DNA of 64,000 nucleotides from Hyalella azteca (Eukaryota; Arthropoda; Malacostraca; Amphipoda; Hyalellidae), in contig NW_025936504.1 in assembly GCF_000764305.2 (NCBI RefSeq), forward strand, positions 124,001 through 188,000, in the 5' to 3' direction. The translations under genes were made by a program, and so were the position numbers. The first letter of the stretch is position 1. Each line of letters begins with the position of its first letter. A model generated the notes under the pieces. The model was not told the DNA's origin and did no database searches. It was given only the letters and a program-made list of their open reading frames with translations. Shown here piece by piece: positions 1-10,828 of the stretch.

Positions 1-2703
1 GGTGAGTATCATTCAGTAGCAGGCTTCATAGTCGGCCACTCTAGTTTGGCACCAAAGATGACTTTTTTTGCGACCGACTGGGGTGCTACCTCAGTTCGTT
101 ATGTGCGCCTAGGAAAGTCCTATTAGTCTCTGCAAGATTTCAACCGAACTGCTCGTAATGAATAATCTTATTAAATATGGTTAACTAAACCATTGCATCA
201 GCTCTCATTGAGCCTTTTAACTCTTGTAAGACTGCACAATTTTGCGATGTTATAATTGTACTGATTTTAGGCTCATTTTTACCATTGCAATCCACCACAA
301 GATGATTAGCAGCGGAACAAGGTTCAGCGTTTTAGCTGTACTAAATAATGATAAATGATGCAATGCCTTCACTTCAGCAACGATGAATTATTTCAGTTAA
401 TGGAATGTCCACCTCTCCATCTTACCGACATATATATTCTTCGTACGCAGTTACAATTTCAGCTTAGTTAATTTTCCAATCGAAATAACAATTGTCGTTG
501 ACCTCAGCAATTTACTCAGCGGGTTCCTAGTGAGGACTTGCGTGAACTTCTTATTTGCAATGAAGATTAATTTACCGGAGCTGCATACGTTCACTTATTC
601 TTGTCGGACACAAGCCTTCCGTTTCAATGTCCTGTGCATTGAATTATAGAGCAGGGGGCTTTAGTTGCTAGAATAAAGCAACTGTCATCTAAACATATCA
701 CCGAGGTACATGTGCTCCATTTTTCGTTCACAAGATTATTATGAATAAAATATTGTACTCGCTTGTGAATTCTAGTTGTGAGTATTTTGAAATAATTTTG
801 CGCCGGTTTTACGTACAAAGGCAAAAAATTTTCATAACATTCTAATTTATGCAATTAAAATAAAGGCTGTCATGATGCTAATTTTGACCGTGTTAGGAAT
901 AATTAATAATTCTAGCTTCAATTTAGAATAAGTGACGCAAGTGTTTTCGGAGTTAAGTATATTATTATTTGTACATTATGAGCGCAGTTTGCCAACTCAT
1001 TTATCTTGCATGCTTATTAACTGTCGGCTCCAACGTCAACTGTCATGTTGCCAACACTCATAATGTTTAGATCGGTCTTCTCAGCCAGGAATTTTCAAGT
1101 TAGTGTGTCGTATAGCTCGTAAGAACTGAGCCTAATATCAAATTAAGTCTGACATAATGTGTCCAGTAAGTAACAACAGTTATTTTCTCAGCCTCACAAT
1201 GGTATGGATTCTCGTTACCTAAACCAACTGAGGCATTAAATTGAAATAAGACCGCCCCGAGTTCTCAAGTTCACGTCTCCTACTACGTGTTATGTCCTCC
1301 GAGATATCAAAGTGCTTAGAAGCTCGTAGTCTAAAGGACAATAATGCATGTTCTGTTCCAGCGTCTTGTCTTATTATTAACTTTTGTTGTGACATGTCGT
1401 GAAGGGAAAAGTGGAAGTGGACGTCGGACAGCAAGCGCTACCCTGAATTTAAGAGTGAAATGACGAAGGGTTTGCAGTATTAAAGACAACAACGGACAGA
1501 AACTCTGATGATAATGCTGCACTTTAGTTCCACAGCCTTTCTGAGAAACATAATGTCAGCTAGATGCCTTTTTTCAACTCGTATAAATTGAAATTGGTCT
1601 ATAAACTTTTCCTGCTTGAATTTGGTCAATAAACTTGTAACAAATTTAGAAATTAAGCTGGTGGGGCCTACACAAAAAATGAAAAACTTGTTCTTTTGTT
1701 TTCTGATTTCATTTTTTAGATGTGAAAAAGACGTGAATAACGCAGCAAAACTTATGTATGTGTGTTTCTGTTTGCCCTGAGACGATTTCTAACTTGTAAA
1801 AAATGACATTTCCTCACAATCTGTACAAAGATTTCTTCGAAAAAATTGTATTTATACATTATTATTGGCGTTAAACTGGACAATAATAAGTCGTGCTGGG
1901 CGTGTTGGCACCTTCAATACGAGTGAGTAATAGGCGATAGAAAAACCAGAGTTAAAGTACCAATTTTTTTATCTTTTACCTCTTTATTGACTTTATTTAT
2001 TTATTTATTTCACTTCTTTATTGACTTTCTTTTCATTTATTTACCTCTCGTGAATAATTGAAATTTCCATTTTACGTTATCTCGTCTTTTGATTCACGAG
2101 CTACGACATCGAGAGACAACATTCGATTCGTCCCTCTTTTTTCCCAGATTTCTTTACATTTCACGTTTTCCCAAATTTTCTCGAAAAATTCATATGTAGA
2201 AAATGTGCTTGCATTAATGTCTGGCGCTTCGGAAGATCGGTCAGTTTATAAGAAAGTTTTTTTTGTTATAGGGTAAACCCTTCCCTTAATTAACTGAAAC
2301 TGCGCCATCAGATGTCAGGCACGGTAAGTGCCGTTGAAATTAAAAAGCCACTTGAGCATGGTATGTTTTTAAAATCATGCCAAATTTTAAAAATTTTCTT
2401 GACTTCGATAATGTTGTCGAAATACCCCTACCTCCCATGCACCGGGGACTATAACTCATGTATCTTGACGTTGAAAATATTTAAAATTCTTTTCCTCACG
2501 CAAGCGAAATATACGAGTGAAAATTGAGCATTAATTCCTTGGGCTATCGGAAGCAAAAGCCCCACAAGCCGCGCCGTGCGTGGCCGTGATGGATAAGAAG
2601 CCCTAGTGGAGGCGGCCATCCATCAACACCGATCAATGCCTTCAGAATCTGCGCTAAAATTCAGCATCAGGTTTATTATGGGCGGCAGCGCCTTGCCTCT
2701 TGG
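1..2703. other. AT-rich intergenic or intronic DNA
   Basis: I see no gene here. Open frames are short (under about 95 codons) and none has a recognisable domain. A small T-rich patch at 1979-2028 contains two copies of CTTTATTGACTTT around a short TTTA run. Confidence 0.6.
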
Positions 2704-3309
2704 AGGCAGCCTTCGACTGGCGGCAGCCTCCGACTGGCGGCAGCCTTCGACTGGCGGAAGCCTTCGACTGGCGATAGCCTTCGACTGGCGGTAGCCTTCG
2801 ACTGGCGGCAGCCTTCGACTGGCAAATAGCCTTCGACTGGTGGCAGTCATCGACTGGTGGCAGCCTTTGGCTGGTGGCAGCCTTCGACTGGCCGCAGCCA
2901 TCGACTGGTGGCAGCCTTTGGCTGGTGGCAGCCTTTGGCTGGTGGCAGCCTTCGACTGGCAGCAGCCATCGACTGGTGGCAGCCTTTGGCTGGTGGCAGC
3001 CTTCGACTGGCGGCAGCCATCGACTGGTGGTAGCCTTCGACTGGCGGCAGCCTTCGACCGGCGGCAGCCTTCGACTGGCGGTAGCCTTCGACTGGCGGCA
3101 GCCTTCGACTGGCGGCAGTCATCGACTGGTGGCAGCCTTTGGCTGGTGGCAGCCTTCGACTGGCGGCAGCCATCGACTGGTGGCAGCCTTTGGCTGGTGG
3201 CAGCCTTCGACTGGCGGCAGCCTACGACTGGCGGCAGCCATCGACTGGCGGCAGCCTTCGACTGGCGGCAGCCATCGACTGGCGGCAGCCTTCGACTGGC
3301 GGCAGCCTT
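2704..3309. repeat. 18-bp minisatellite, about 33 copies
   Basis: The unit is close to GGCAGCCTTCGACTGGCG and repeats head to tail for about 606 bp. Variants include CATCGACTGGTG and TTTGGCTGGTG units. These recur in the order CATCGACTGG, TTTGGCTGG, TTCGACTGG, giving a partial 54-bp higher-order pattern, clearest at 2850-3010 and 3120-3200. One unit near 2822-2826 carries a short AT insertion. Because 18 is a multiple of three, several frames stay open on both strands (for example 2840-3379 plus and 2847-3173 minus). They encode only repeats of six residues and are not credible genes. The array is much more GC-rich than its flanks. Confidence 0.95.
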
Positions 3310-4723
3310 AACCTTGTGCCAGCCGTCTAATGGAAGACGCGCAGCAAGGGTCGTACTGCGGTCCTCTGATTGGAGATAAAAAACGGCTTATCACCGGCCA
3401 GCCGCTGGCAACTGATAAGATTTGCATGATTTGGGGAGGCTGAGGTCTTTTGGATCAATCAAATGATCTTCCTTATTTAGCAATAATGAAAAAATATGAT
3501 TGATTCTAATGATAAACCTCTCTAATTCCCGTCAAAGACTTCTGAAAATATCTGAATAAAAAAATTAGTCCGAATGAAAATATTGTAGGAAGAGATTGTG
3601 ATATTTATTATAATTTAAACAATGCAGCATGTCATTATTTATGGTATATGACTAACATTACCGTGACCGTGTGTACCTAAACGCCGTGGCTGCCGTGAGA
3701 TCATAAGTGAGACGATCAATGACTCAACTCACGTCATTCAAGACGACATTCCAGAATTTTTAGTGATAGGAATGAATGGAATTTAGGCTTCATACGTATT
3801 CCAGTACCTTGTAATTGAATGGAAGAATTATTCAGGTCGCCCTGAAGTGCGAGTACAAAGCCACAAGAAGTGAGCTAAGACGACCACAGTTAATTGGAAT
3901 AAACTGCCGAGTTGCACGTAGATCTCGTAGCAATGAATTACCAGAGGCAGCTCCGGTGCAGTTGTACTGTAAGTCGAGTTACGTTCTCAGGACGAATGCG
4001 TGTTCTTTGCAACGGGCGCTTTAACTCCGCAGGCTGGACATTTGCAAGTCACAGAGTTGATTACGCTGAAAAAGTAGAGCTTTGCATGCTGCCTCCAAGA
4101 CGCATTCATTACGCAAATACGAACAACCGTTGAATCTAAGAATATGTCGTACGTTGTTTTCTGCAAATTTTTCTTACGGTTGTCTGTACGAACGTTCGCT
4201 TTTCCGAGAGGAAAAAATATTAGTAAAAAAATTATCATATGATAAAATCATTGAATAAATATAAATACTAATTTTCCTTCGCTAATGTCCAAAAATACCT
4301 GAGAAGAATGCATATAAACTATAAAAGTTTATTTTGTTGTCGTTGCTGATTAATTAGAACAGCAGCTTAGTGAACCCTGAATTAGAGAGTAAAGGCCAGG
4401 AGATATTGACGACAGGCCTCTGATTTGCTGGTAATATTTATATCATCATATTTTATAGGAAATTATATGTAATTCTTATTTTTTATCATAATTCAACTAT
4501 TTATATATATTTAAACTTTTACATTAAGGAATCTGGCGCACCGTGGCATCGCTCACTGTATATATTAGCAATGGACCATTTATATTGATCCTATATGATA
4601 TATGAACCATCATATTATAAAGCTGTCACTGATTCATGTCCATAAGGCCAGTCAGGGACTATGCAGTGGCCGGGCATCTGTTAAACATATATACTGTTCC
4701 GCCGCATGAAAATGTATCAGCGC
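3310..4723. other. Unique DNA after the minisatellite
   Basis: No gene is recognised. The block starts with an inverted repeat (3387-3419, listed separately) and becomes very AT-rich after about 4230. Short frames at 3815-4133 show no known motif. Confidence 0.5.
3387..3419. repeat. Nested inverted repeat
   Basis: An outer 7-bp stem (CTTATCA with TGATAAG) encloses an inner 6-bp stem (GCCAGC with GCTGGC), separated by 3 nt on each side and centred on one C. Left and right halves are symmetrical over 33 nt, with 13 of 16 positions paired. It lies about 80 bp beyond the end of the 18-bp minisatellite. Function is unknown; it could be a cruciform-forming site or the relic of a transposon end. 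Confidence 0.7.
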
Positions 4724-4997
4724 GAGCAGGGTAATGCTGAGCAGTACTCAGCAGAGTAAGTAGAGCAGGGTAATGCTGAGTAGTACTCATCAGATTAATG
4801 CTGAGTATTACTCACCAGCGTACTCAGCAGGTTACTGAGCAAATTAATGCTGAGCATTGCTCAGAAGGGTACTGAGTAGAATACTGAGCAGAGTAATACT
4901 GAGCATTCTACTCAGTATCGTACTGAGCAGGGTAATGCTGAACATTACTCAGCAGGGTACTGAGCAGGGTAATGCTGAGCAGAGCAGTTTAATGCTT
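4724..4997. repeat. Degenerate array of GAGCAGGGTAATGCT-type units
   Basis: Words such as GAGCAGGGTAATGCTGAG, CAGTACTCAGCAG and GGTACTGAGCA recur at irregular spacing of roughly 20-30 bp. Many words are near-palindromic (CTGAGCAGTACTCAG), so both strands show the same motif. Divergence between units suggests an old array. It overlaps a 61-codon plus-strand frame (4857-5042) rich in Leu, Ser and Arg, which is a by-product of the repeat. Confidence 0.8.
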
Positions 4998-5860
4998 AGA
5001 AGCGAGTCTGCGCTAAAAACTGTCGCACTGCCATTAAAATAATTCAGACTCAGAACTTCTGTGACGTGGGAGGCTGCACGGCTGCATCCATAAAAATAAA
5101 CTCTTAAAATGCCGGAGCTAAAAGCTATGAAATATTTCAAGCTAAGTGGTTATGGTCTTCTAGTACTTTTTTCGTACAACTCGGCAGGATCGAGTACATT
5201 TACATTTATAGAGCATTCTTATTCTATGGACTTTAGAGTGGATGTTAATATTATACGTGAATTTCATTTGCATTTGTCGATCCACTATTCTATGGCGCTA
5301 TAATCTTGCGGGATTTTCTTTTACTGCAAATGAAATAAAATTTAATATATGTAATTCAGAAATAACGTTGTTATGAAGAACAATTTCGCGATTACTCCCG
5401 ATGAGACAAAATATGAAAATGAAGCTGAACCCAGGCAAACTTTTCAAAAATATTAAAAAATTAAATATTATAAATTCTATATAAATCAGTCCTTGAAGGA
5501 TACCATAAGTCACATCGTGTCGGCAAATTCTCGCCATGGGACTGAACGAGGTTTTTGCTCCTTTAAAATAAATAAATACGCGAATACCTGAGAAAATTGT
5601 CGTCTTGACCGAGAATCGATAGCAACCCTAAAGTGTTTTCTGTGAGAGAATTTAGACGTTCTTTGTTCCATATCATCTCGAATAAAGTTCAGGAGTGATA
5701 TTTTCTTCCTACGTTTGATAGAGATGTAAATTTTACATGAAAACGAGCGTTGTTTTATCGATGTTGTGACTTTGACGCTTGCCATTCATAGTGAAGGGCA
5801 AGGTAATGGTAATGCTCTGATTTTGGTTACATTTTATATGCAGCCACTTGACACAGCAAA
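4998..5860. other. AT-rich DNA without a recognised gene
   Basis: Overlapping short frames on both strands have no recognisable motif. The block leads into the hexanucleotide array at 5861. Confidence 0.5.
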
Positions 5861-6118
5861 AGTAATAGTAATAGTAATAGTAATAGTAATAGTAATAGTA
5901 ATAGTAATAGTAATAGTAATAGTAATAGTAATAGTAATAGTAACATTAATAGTAACAGTAGTAGTAATAGTAAGAGTAATAGTAATAGTAATAGTAATAG
6001 TAATAGTAATAGTAATAGTAATAGTAATAGTAATAGTAATGGCAATAGTAACAGTAATAGTAACATTAATAGTAACAGTAATAGTGAGAGTAATAGTAAT
6101 AGTAATAGTATGAGTAAT
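5861..6118 (-). repeat. Hexanucleotide array (AGTAAT)n, probable SINE tail
   Basis: About 43 copies of AGTAAT run almost without break. Interruptions such as AACATTAATAGTAACAGTAGT occur twice, at about 5940 and 6060, so a segment of the array was probably duplicated. On the minus strand the array reads as ATTACT repeats that follow directly after a tRNA-derived SINE-like body (6123-6275). That is where a SINE 3' tail would lie. The poly-(Val-Ile) and poly-Leu frames across it are artefacts of the array. Confidence 0.9.
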
Positions 6119-6122
6119 TGTA

Positions 6123-6275
6123 ATATTGGTGTCGGCGATGGTTTGGCCATACCTGCATGGTCTGCCGCCGATTCAAGAACTTCAGGCTCGGCGATAGATA
6201 TTTACAGCTAGCTGGGATTGAACCCGAGGCTCACTTCTCCGATCCTGGTGCTCTGTTCATAAACTACGCGGGCAA
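6123..6275 (-). mobile_element. tRNA-derived SINE-like element
   Basis: Read on the minus strand, the body has a sequence like an RNA polymerase III A box (TAGTTTATGAACAG, from position 6266 down). It is followed about 42 nt later by a good B box (GGTTCAATCCC, 6224 down to 6214), the same spacing as in a tRNA. After the B box comes about 90 bp of unrelated sequence containing GAATCGGCGGCAGACC, and then the (ATTACT)n tail. A tRNA-like head, an unrelated body and a simple-repeat tail are the usual parts of a SINE. The cloverleaf is imperfect (T-stem mismatches), so this is not a working tRNA gene. The exact 5' end is uncertain and I saw no clear target-site duplication. Confidence 0.55.
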
Positions 6276-8965
6276 CATCTAAAAATGCAGCATAAATTCA
6301 AAATTATCCGCAGATTGATACGGGGCAGGACGATTAGTTTCACTTAGCTAAGTCTGAATTGTAATGATCATTGATTTGAGTAATTTTCTTTAATAACGTT
6401 CGACTCAACATATACGAAACCTCAACATTTAGAGCTCATTTTTTTTGCGTTGATGGTTTAAAAATGTTTAATTTCGACCGGGTTTCTACTTGTTTTCCGA
6501 GATCTGAAAGTTAAATTGATCTGATTAGTTTGTGATATTTAATACAAGTTAGTTTAATAAATATTTATTTCATTTGTTAGATTGTGGAATAAAACACAAT
6601 TGTCTAAATGAGTCATTTTTCTAACTTCTTGTTAGAGTGCTTAATTAACAGTCCGTTAATTAGTGATTAATGCACCAATTCTAATTAAAAAACAGGAATT
6701 CAGGAAAAAAACAGGAAACTCAGCATTACCTAATTTTATAGCTCCAAATTAGGAAAAAATGTAATAAATTTACAAAGTTGAAATAGGCCCACAAATTTGT
6801 TTTTCTAAAAATCTCGTCGACGAATAATCGTATTGGCAGGAACAGAACCATGTGTTTTTTTCAGCAAACCTCAATTGTCAGTGTTCAACAAAGCTTGTAT
6901 GCGGTCGTGGCGTTCACTTTCTGATTACATGGCCACGACAAGCATACCGAGCCACGCATATATAAATTCATCGTTGTATTAGTTCATGTACCTGGCAAAT
7001 TGTTATGTTTTTAGGTAATAGTTTCAATTTATTCATTTTTCTAAGCAACAATTATTTTACTTTTATTTAGAATTTTCCGTTCTGCAATTTAGGTTTTGTT
7101 TACTTTCGTGATTTTAGTTATTCATGTTTTAGAGATTTGCCGGTAAGGACTACTGCACGGCAAAACGCAAATTTTTGTAAATTTTTTTGTAAAAATACAC
7201 GGCGTCTCTATGAACTGAACCTGCACAAGTGATTTGGAGAACTCTAGTCAGAGAGAGACGTAGTCTCCCAGTAATGTCTACATAAAACCATGTCATGACG
7301 CACTTCGAGCCTAATAAAACTGATATAATTTTTTGAGCATATAAGTTAAAACTCTTAAGAAGCCTTATAAAATTGCTAGGATTTCTTAAATGTATAAGTT
7401 AATACGCACACCGTGCCAAATAAGAATACAATGATTTCATAAGTATATTAATTATATCGTTGTCGGAGGTACGGAATTATGAGCGCTATGTTCATCGACT
7501 AAAAGGTAAGAATGAACGGTCAGCCTTTTTGGTCTGACCAACGCGAACTTATTTTAACGAATATTAGAAAGCGATAAAAATACTTTTCGAGTGATAATGG
7601 GGTCGCTCAAACCCATTTCAGCATCGTAATGTGGAACTGACGTTCCCGTAGTGTATTGAGAACCCATGTTATACTAGTTCAAAAGTACATAGCTTAATAC
7701 TCACGAGTATCTACGACATTTTTATTCACGAAGCGAATTTAATCTCATACGTAAAGTCTTGGAGCTTTTCAGTGCGTAGCAGGTGCATAGTTGTGGGAAA
7801 ACTGCCGTGGTTTGTATTGCCGCAAAGTCATTTCAACTACTGTGGAATATTTGCAATGCAATATTCGCTAAGTTCCCTGCAAAACTTCCTCTCAAAATGC
7901 CATAAAAGAAGAAAAGCTGCAATTCCTTCTAAGGCCCCCGAATTGGCTGGGTAACGAAATGCCATGGATCTTGTGTATCAAGTTTGGTCTCTTGAAGCCG
8001 TTTCACGACCTTACGACGATTTTTACGACTTTTACTCTGCTACAGAAAATGAACGAGGGCTTGGAAGCTACGACACGACTCCGTCACGTTCCACTTGGCC
8101 ATCTTCAGAGCAAGTTTTTATTCCGCGGAAAATCCTATTCCATTTTTTGCAGTAAAATTAACCAGTATAAAAGCATATATTTCGCGAATTATTTGATGGT
8201 TTACAATTAAAATGTAATAAATTGCTCAATTTCAGCAAGGAAATGAGTGCGATTTGGTTTATTTATATATTAACTTCCTGTTTTCAAAACTAGCAAGGAA
8301 TGCACCAATTAAAGGTAGAAATTCTGGCTAATAGCGATATATTTTATCAACCCGTCATCAGTGATATGTCAGTAGCGCACGCATATAATGTTCGTCAACT
8401 CTGGCGCAGCAAAACGGAATGTGGATGATAAAAATGCATGAAATGCACGAAAATTAATGTCAACCATTCCACCGAATAAACTGCTCATGTTTTCGTGGAA
8501 ACATATGTTTTGATGTGATATATTTCAGTTGCAAATTTTGGAAATTGAATTGGAAATAAATGAAATAGCGCCTCACGAGCGATTTTGAAGGTTTTAAAAA
8601 AGTGCTGACAAGATAGCACCAACATGTTTTTTGCTTGCAAACGCAAAAGAAAATCCATTTCATCTTTGGCAGATTTCACATTATTTTTGAAGTTGGTGGA
8701 ACTGGCAAGTTTTGAGTTATAATTAAATTATTATCTAATGTATAGAATTTTTTTCACAGATAATCTCGTGCAGCTCAGCTACAGAAGCGAAATTGTTTGA
8801 ATGCACAACTGGCGTGCAATGCATAGAATGTAACTAAAATTTATTAATTCCTGTAGATTGTGTGCTGTTGCCTAAATTTACAATAAACTGGTCCGTTCCT
8901 CGATCGATGGATTCAGTAAGAAAAACTGGATCCAAATCGAGTGACACTCGGCACAAACTTTCCTG
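6276..8965. other. AT-rich unique DNA
   Basis: No gene is recognised over about 2.7 kb. Frames at 7772-8210 are short and unlike any family I know. A TATAAAAG word at 8168 has no initiator at the right distance. Confidence 0.5.
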
Positions 8966-9034
8966 ACGGTAAGTTGGTAAACTTGCGTAAACGGAAAGTT
9001 GGTAAACTATTTCAAACGGTAAGTTAGTAAACGG
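8966..9034. repeat. Short 25-bp tandem repeat, three copies
   Basis: Units start at 8966, 8991 and 9016 and share ACGGTAAGTTGGTAAAC. The third is cut short. GGTAAGT words look like splice donors on the plus strand, but no exon is evident next to them. Confidence 0.8.
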
Positions 9035-9821
9035 TTTAGTCAGAAGGGTAAGGCCGTGTGCCGCTTCCCAAGTTTTCCTTTTGGTCGTAGACCTTGCAAT
9101 TTATAAATGAAAAATGCATGACTCTCCACACTGAATGTTGTTGGGAAAGAAACCAGCATGTCCAAAAGCTCAATTGCTTGCTGTGTATTCGAATTCCGAT
9201 ACCCAAGAAGTATCGGTGCAAAGCCACTTTGAAGGTTTTTTTTTTGTAATTCTACATACATCGACGATCAGTTTTGCATGCATAGCTCATATATCCTGTT
9301 TGGATATTAATTACAGTCTAGATTTCCGTTATCTTTCGTAACTTGTTTGTGCGAAGAACTTTTCTAATATTATAACAAGGTTCTAATTCTAATTTGATGA
9401 CTGAAACTATCTCAAAAACATTCATCAGTGTGAATGCTTTCAACAATGAATATCGTGAAAATTTTTTACTGACTTGTTAGAAAGAAGTTTTGTATGAAGG
9501 TGTTATTCACTGAAGCAAAGTGCCGGTTCACTACTGAATACACTGCAAGCAGTATGACACAAGCTCAATCTAACATCGATTCAAATTTGACCAGCGCGAG
9601 CTGTCAAACTTTGATAGAAGTTGAGCAAGTTTCAGCCCTGAACGCAGCCAAGACTCGCGGTTCGTCCCAGACGTGACCTGTCATCAGCAACTTCCCTGAA
9701 TTACCTATTCAGGAGCCCTTAAACTTGAGCCTGTCGCATGTTTTGATCCATTATGCATCCGCAATACTCGCTCATCAACCCGGCCTGTCAACAACACTGC
9801 GGTCAGTCAACTCTGGTGGAG
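9035..9821. other. Unique DNA
   Basis: No convincing gene. A 60-codon plus-strand frame at 9494-9676 is rich in Ser, Thr and Ala and has no recognised motif. Confidence 0.5.
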
Positions 9822-10186
9822 AGTAGACTTATTTTCTTGACTTATTAGACAGCAGCTAGGCGATCAAAGTTGACTTATTTTATTGACATAATAGACATCA
9901 TACGACGAAAGTTGACTTTATTTCTTGACTTATTAGACAGCAGCTAGGCGATCTAAGTTGCCTTATTTTATTGACATAATAGACATCATACGACGAAAGT
10001 TGATTTTATTTCTTGACTTATTAGACAGCAGACTATCGGAGTTGACCTGTTTTCTTGACCTATTAGCTAGCAGGAGATCAGAGTTGGCTTATTTTTATGA
10101 CTCGCTAGACAGCAGGCAATCACAGTTGACTTATTTTCTTTGCTTATTAGCTAGCAGGAGGTCAGAGTTGACTTATTTCCTTAACG
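9822..10186. repeat. 42-46-bp tandem array with alternating unit types
   Basis: About nine units begin with GTTGACTTATTTTCTTGAC. The first four alternate between a 46-bp type (containing TTAGACAGCAGCTAGGCGATC) and a 42-bp type (ATAGACATCATACGACGAAA), giving an 88-bp higher-order repeat. The later units are 42 bp and alternate between TTAGCTAGCAGGAG and CTAGACAGCAG forms. Because 42 is a multiple of three, a frame stays open at 9958-10236. I regard it as a consequence of the array. Confidence 0.9.
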
Positions 10187-10622
10187 ATTTGAAGGTTGGT
10201 GTCCGAATCTTAATTGCGGTAAACTGGTTCTTATGAATTTAATAAATTAAATATGAATGAATTATCTAAAATCGGTAACATACGCGAGCGAAAATCCTAA
10301 AACTTTACTTTGAGAACGTCTTTATTATAACTTGTAAGTTCAACATCCATGTTTCAATTTGTTCGTATTTATACGTATGCAGAGTTGGCTTCAAGATTTA
10401 ACTCACATGCAGTTGCGGTCGCTTCGTATTTAATAGATTCTTTTTCCATACAGTTTATTTATCAGGTACTCTTGATAAGCCGAGCTGCACGTCATAACTG
10501 ATAAGGGATGCGGCAATAAATATATTGTATTGACCGTGAAATTAACTGCATTGGCATCTGTCGCGACATGTGACTGACAGGCGCGACTTGCAGACTACCG
10601 CGTCCAAAATACAATAATGTAC
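10187..10622. other. Unique DNA between two arrays
   Basis: I see nothing recognisable here. Confidence 0.5.
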
Positions 10623-10828
10623 TTACTATCCTTAGTGTCTTTAGTATCTTTCGTCTCCTTAGTATCCTTAGTACCCTTAGTATCCTTAGTATCCTTAGTA
10701 TCCTTAGTATCCTTAGTATCCTTAGTATCCTTAGTATCCTTAGTATCCTTAGTATCCTTAGTATCCTTAGTATCCTTACTATCCTTAGTGTCTTTAGTAT
10801 CCTTCATATGCTGAGTATCCTTAGTATA
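10623..10828. repeat. 9-bp microsatellite-like array (AGTATCCTT)n
   Basis: About 23 copies of the 9-bp unit AGTATCCTT. The central copies (about 10672-10775) are nearly perfect, while both ends carry variants such as AGTGTCTTT. It produces Lys-Asp-Thr repeats on the minus strand and Val-Ser-Leu repeats on the plus strand. Neither frame is a credible gene. Confidence 0.95.

Noticed and set aside
2840..3379. A 179-codon plus-strand frame of Gly-Gly-Ser and Trp-rich repeats
   Set aside because: It lies in an 18-bp minisatellite. The period keeps several frames open on both strands, and no start context, splice site or known domain supports coding.
5766..6150. Poly-(Val-Ile) and poly-Leu frames over 100 codons
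   Set aside because: Direct translation of the (AGTAAT)n array on each strand.
6200..6275. Functional tRNA gene on the minus strand
   Set aside because: The A and B boxes are tRNA-like, but the T stem and acceptor do not pair well, and a SINE body and tail follow.
8966..9034. Splice donors (GGTAAGT) marking exons
   Set aside because: The words are part of a 25-bp tandem repeat with no coding sequence next to them.
10595..10814. Lys-Asp-Thr repeat frame on the minus strand and Val-Ser-Leu frame on the plus strand
   Set aside because: Direct translation of the 9-bp array.
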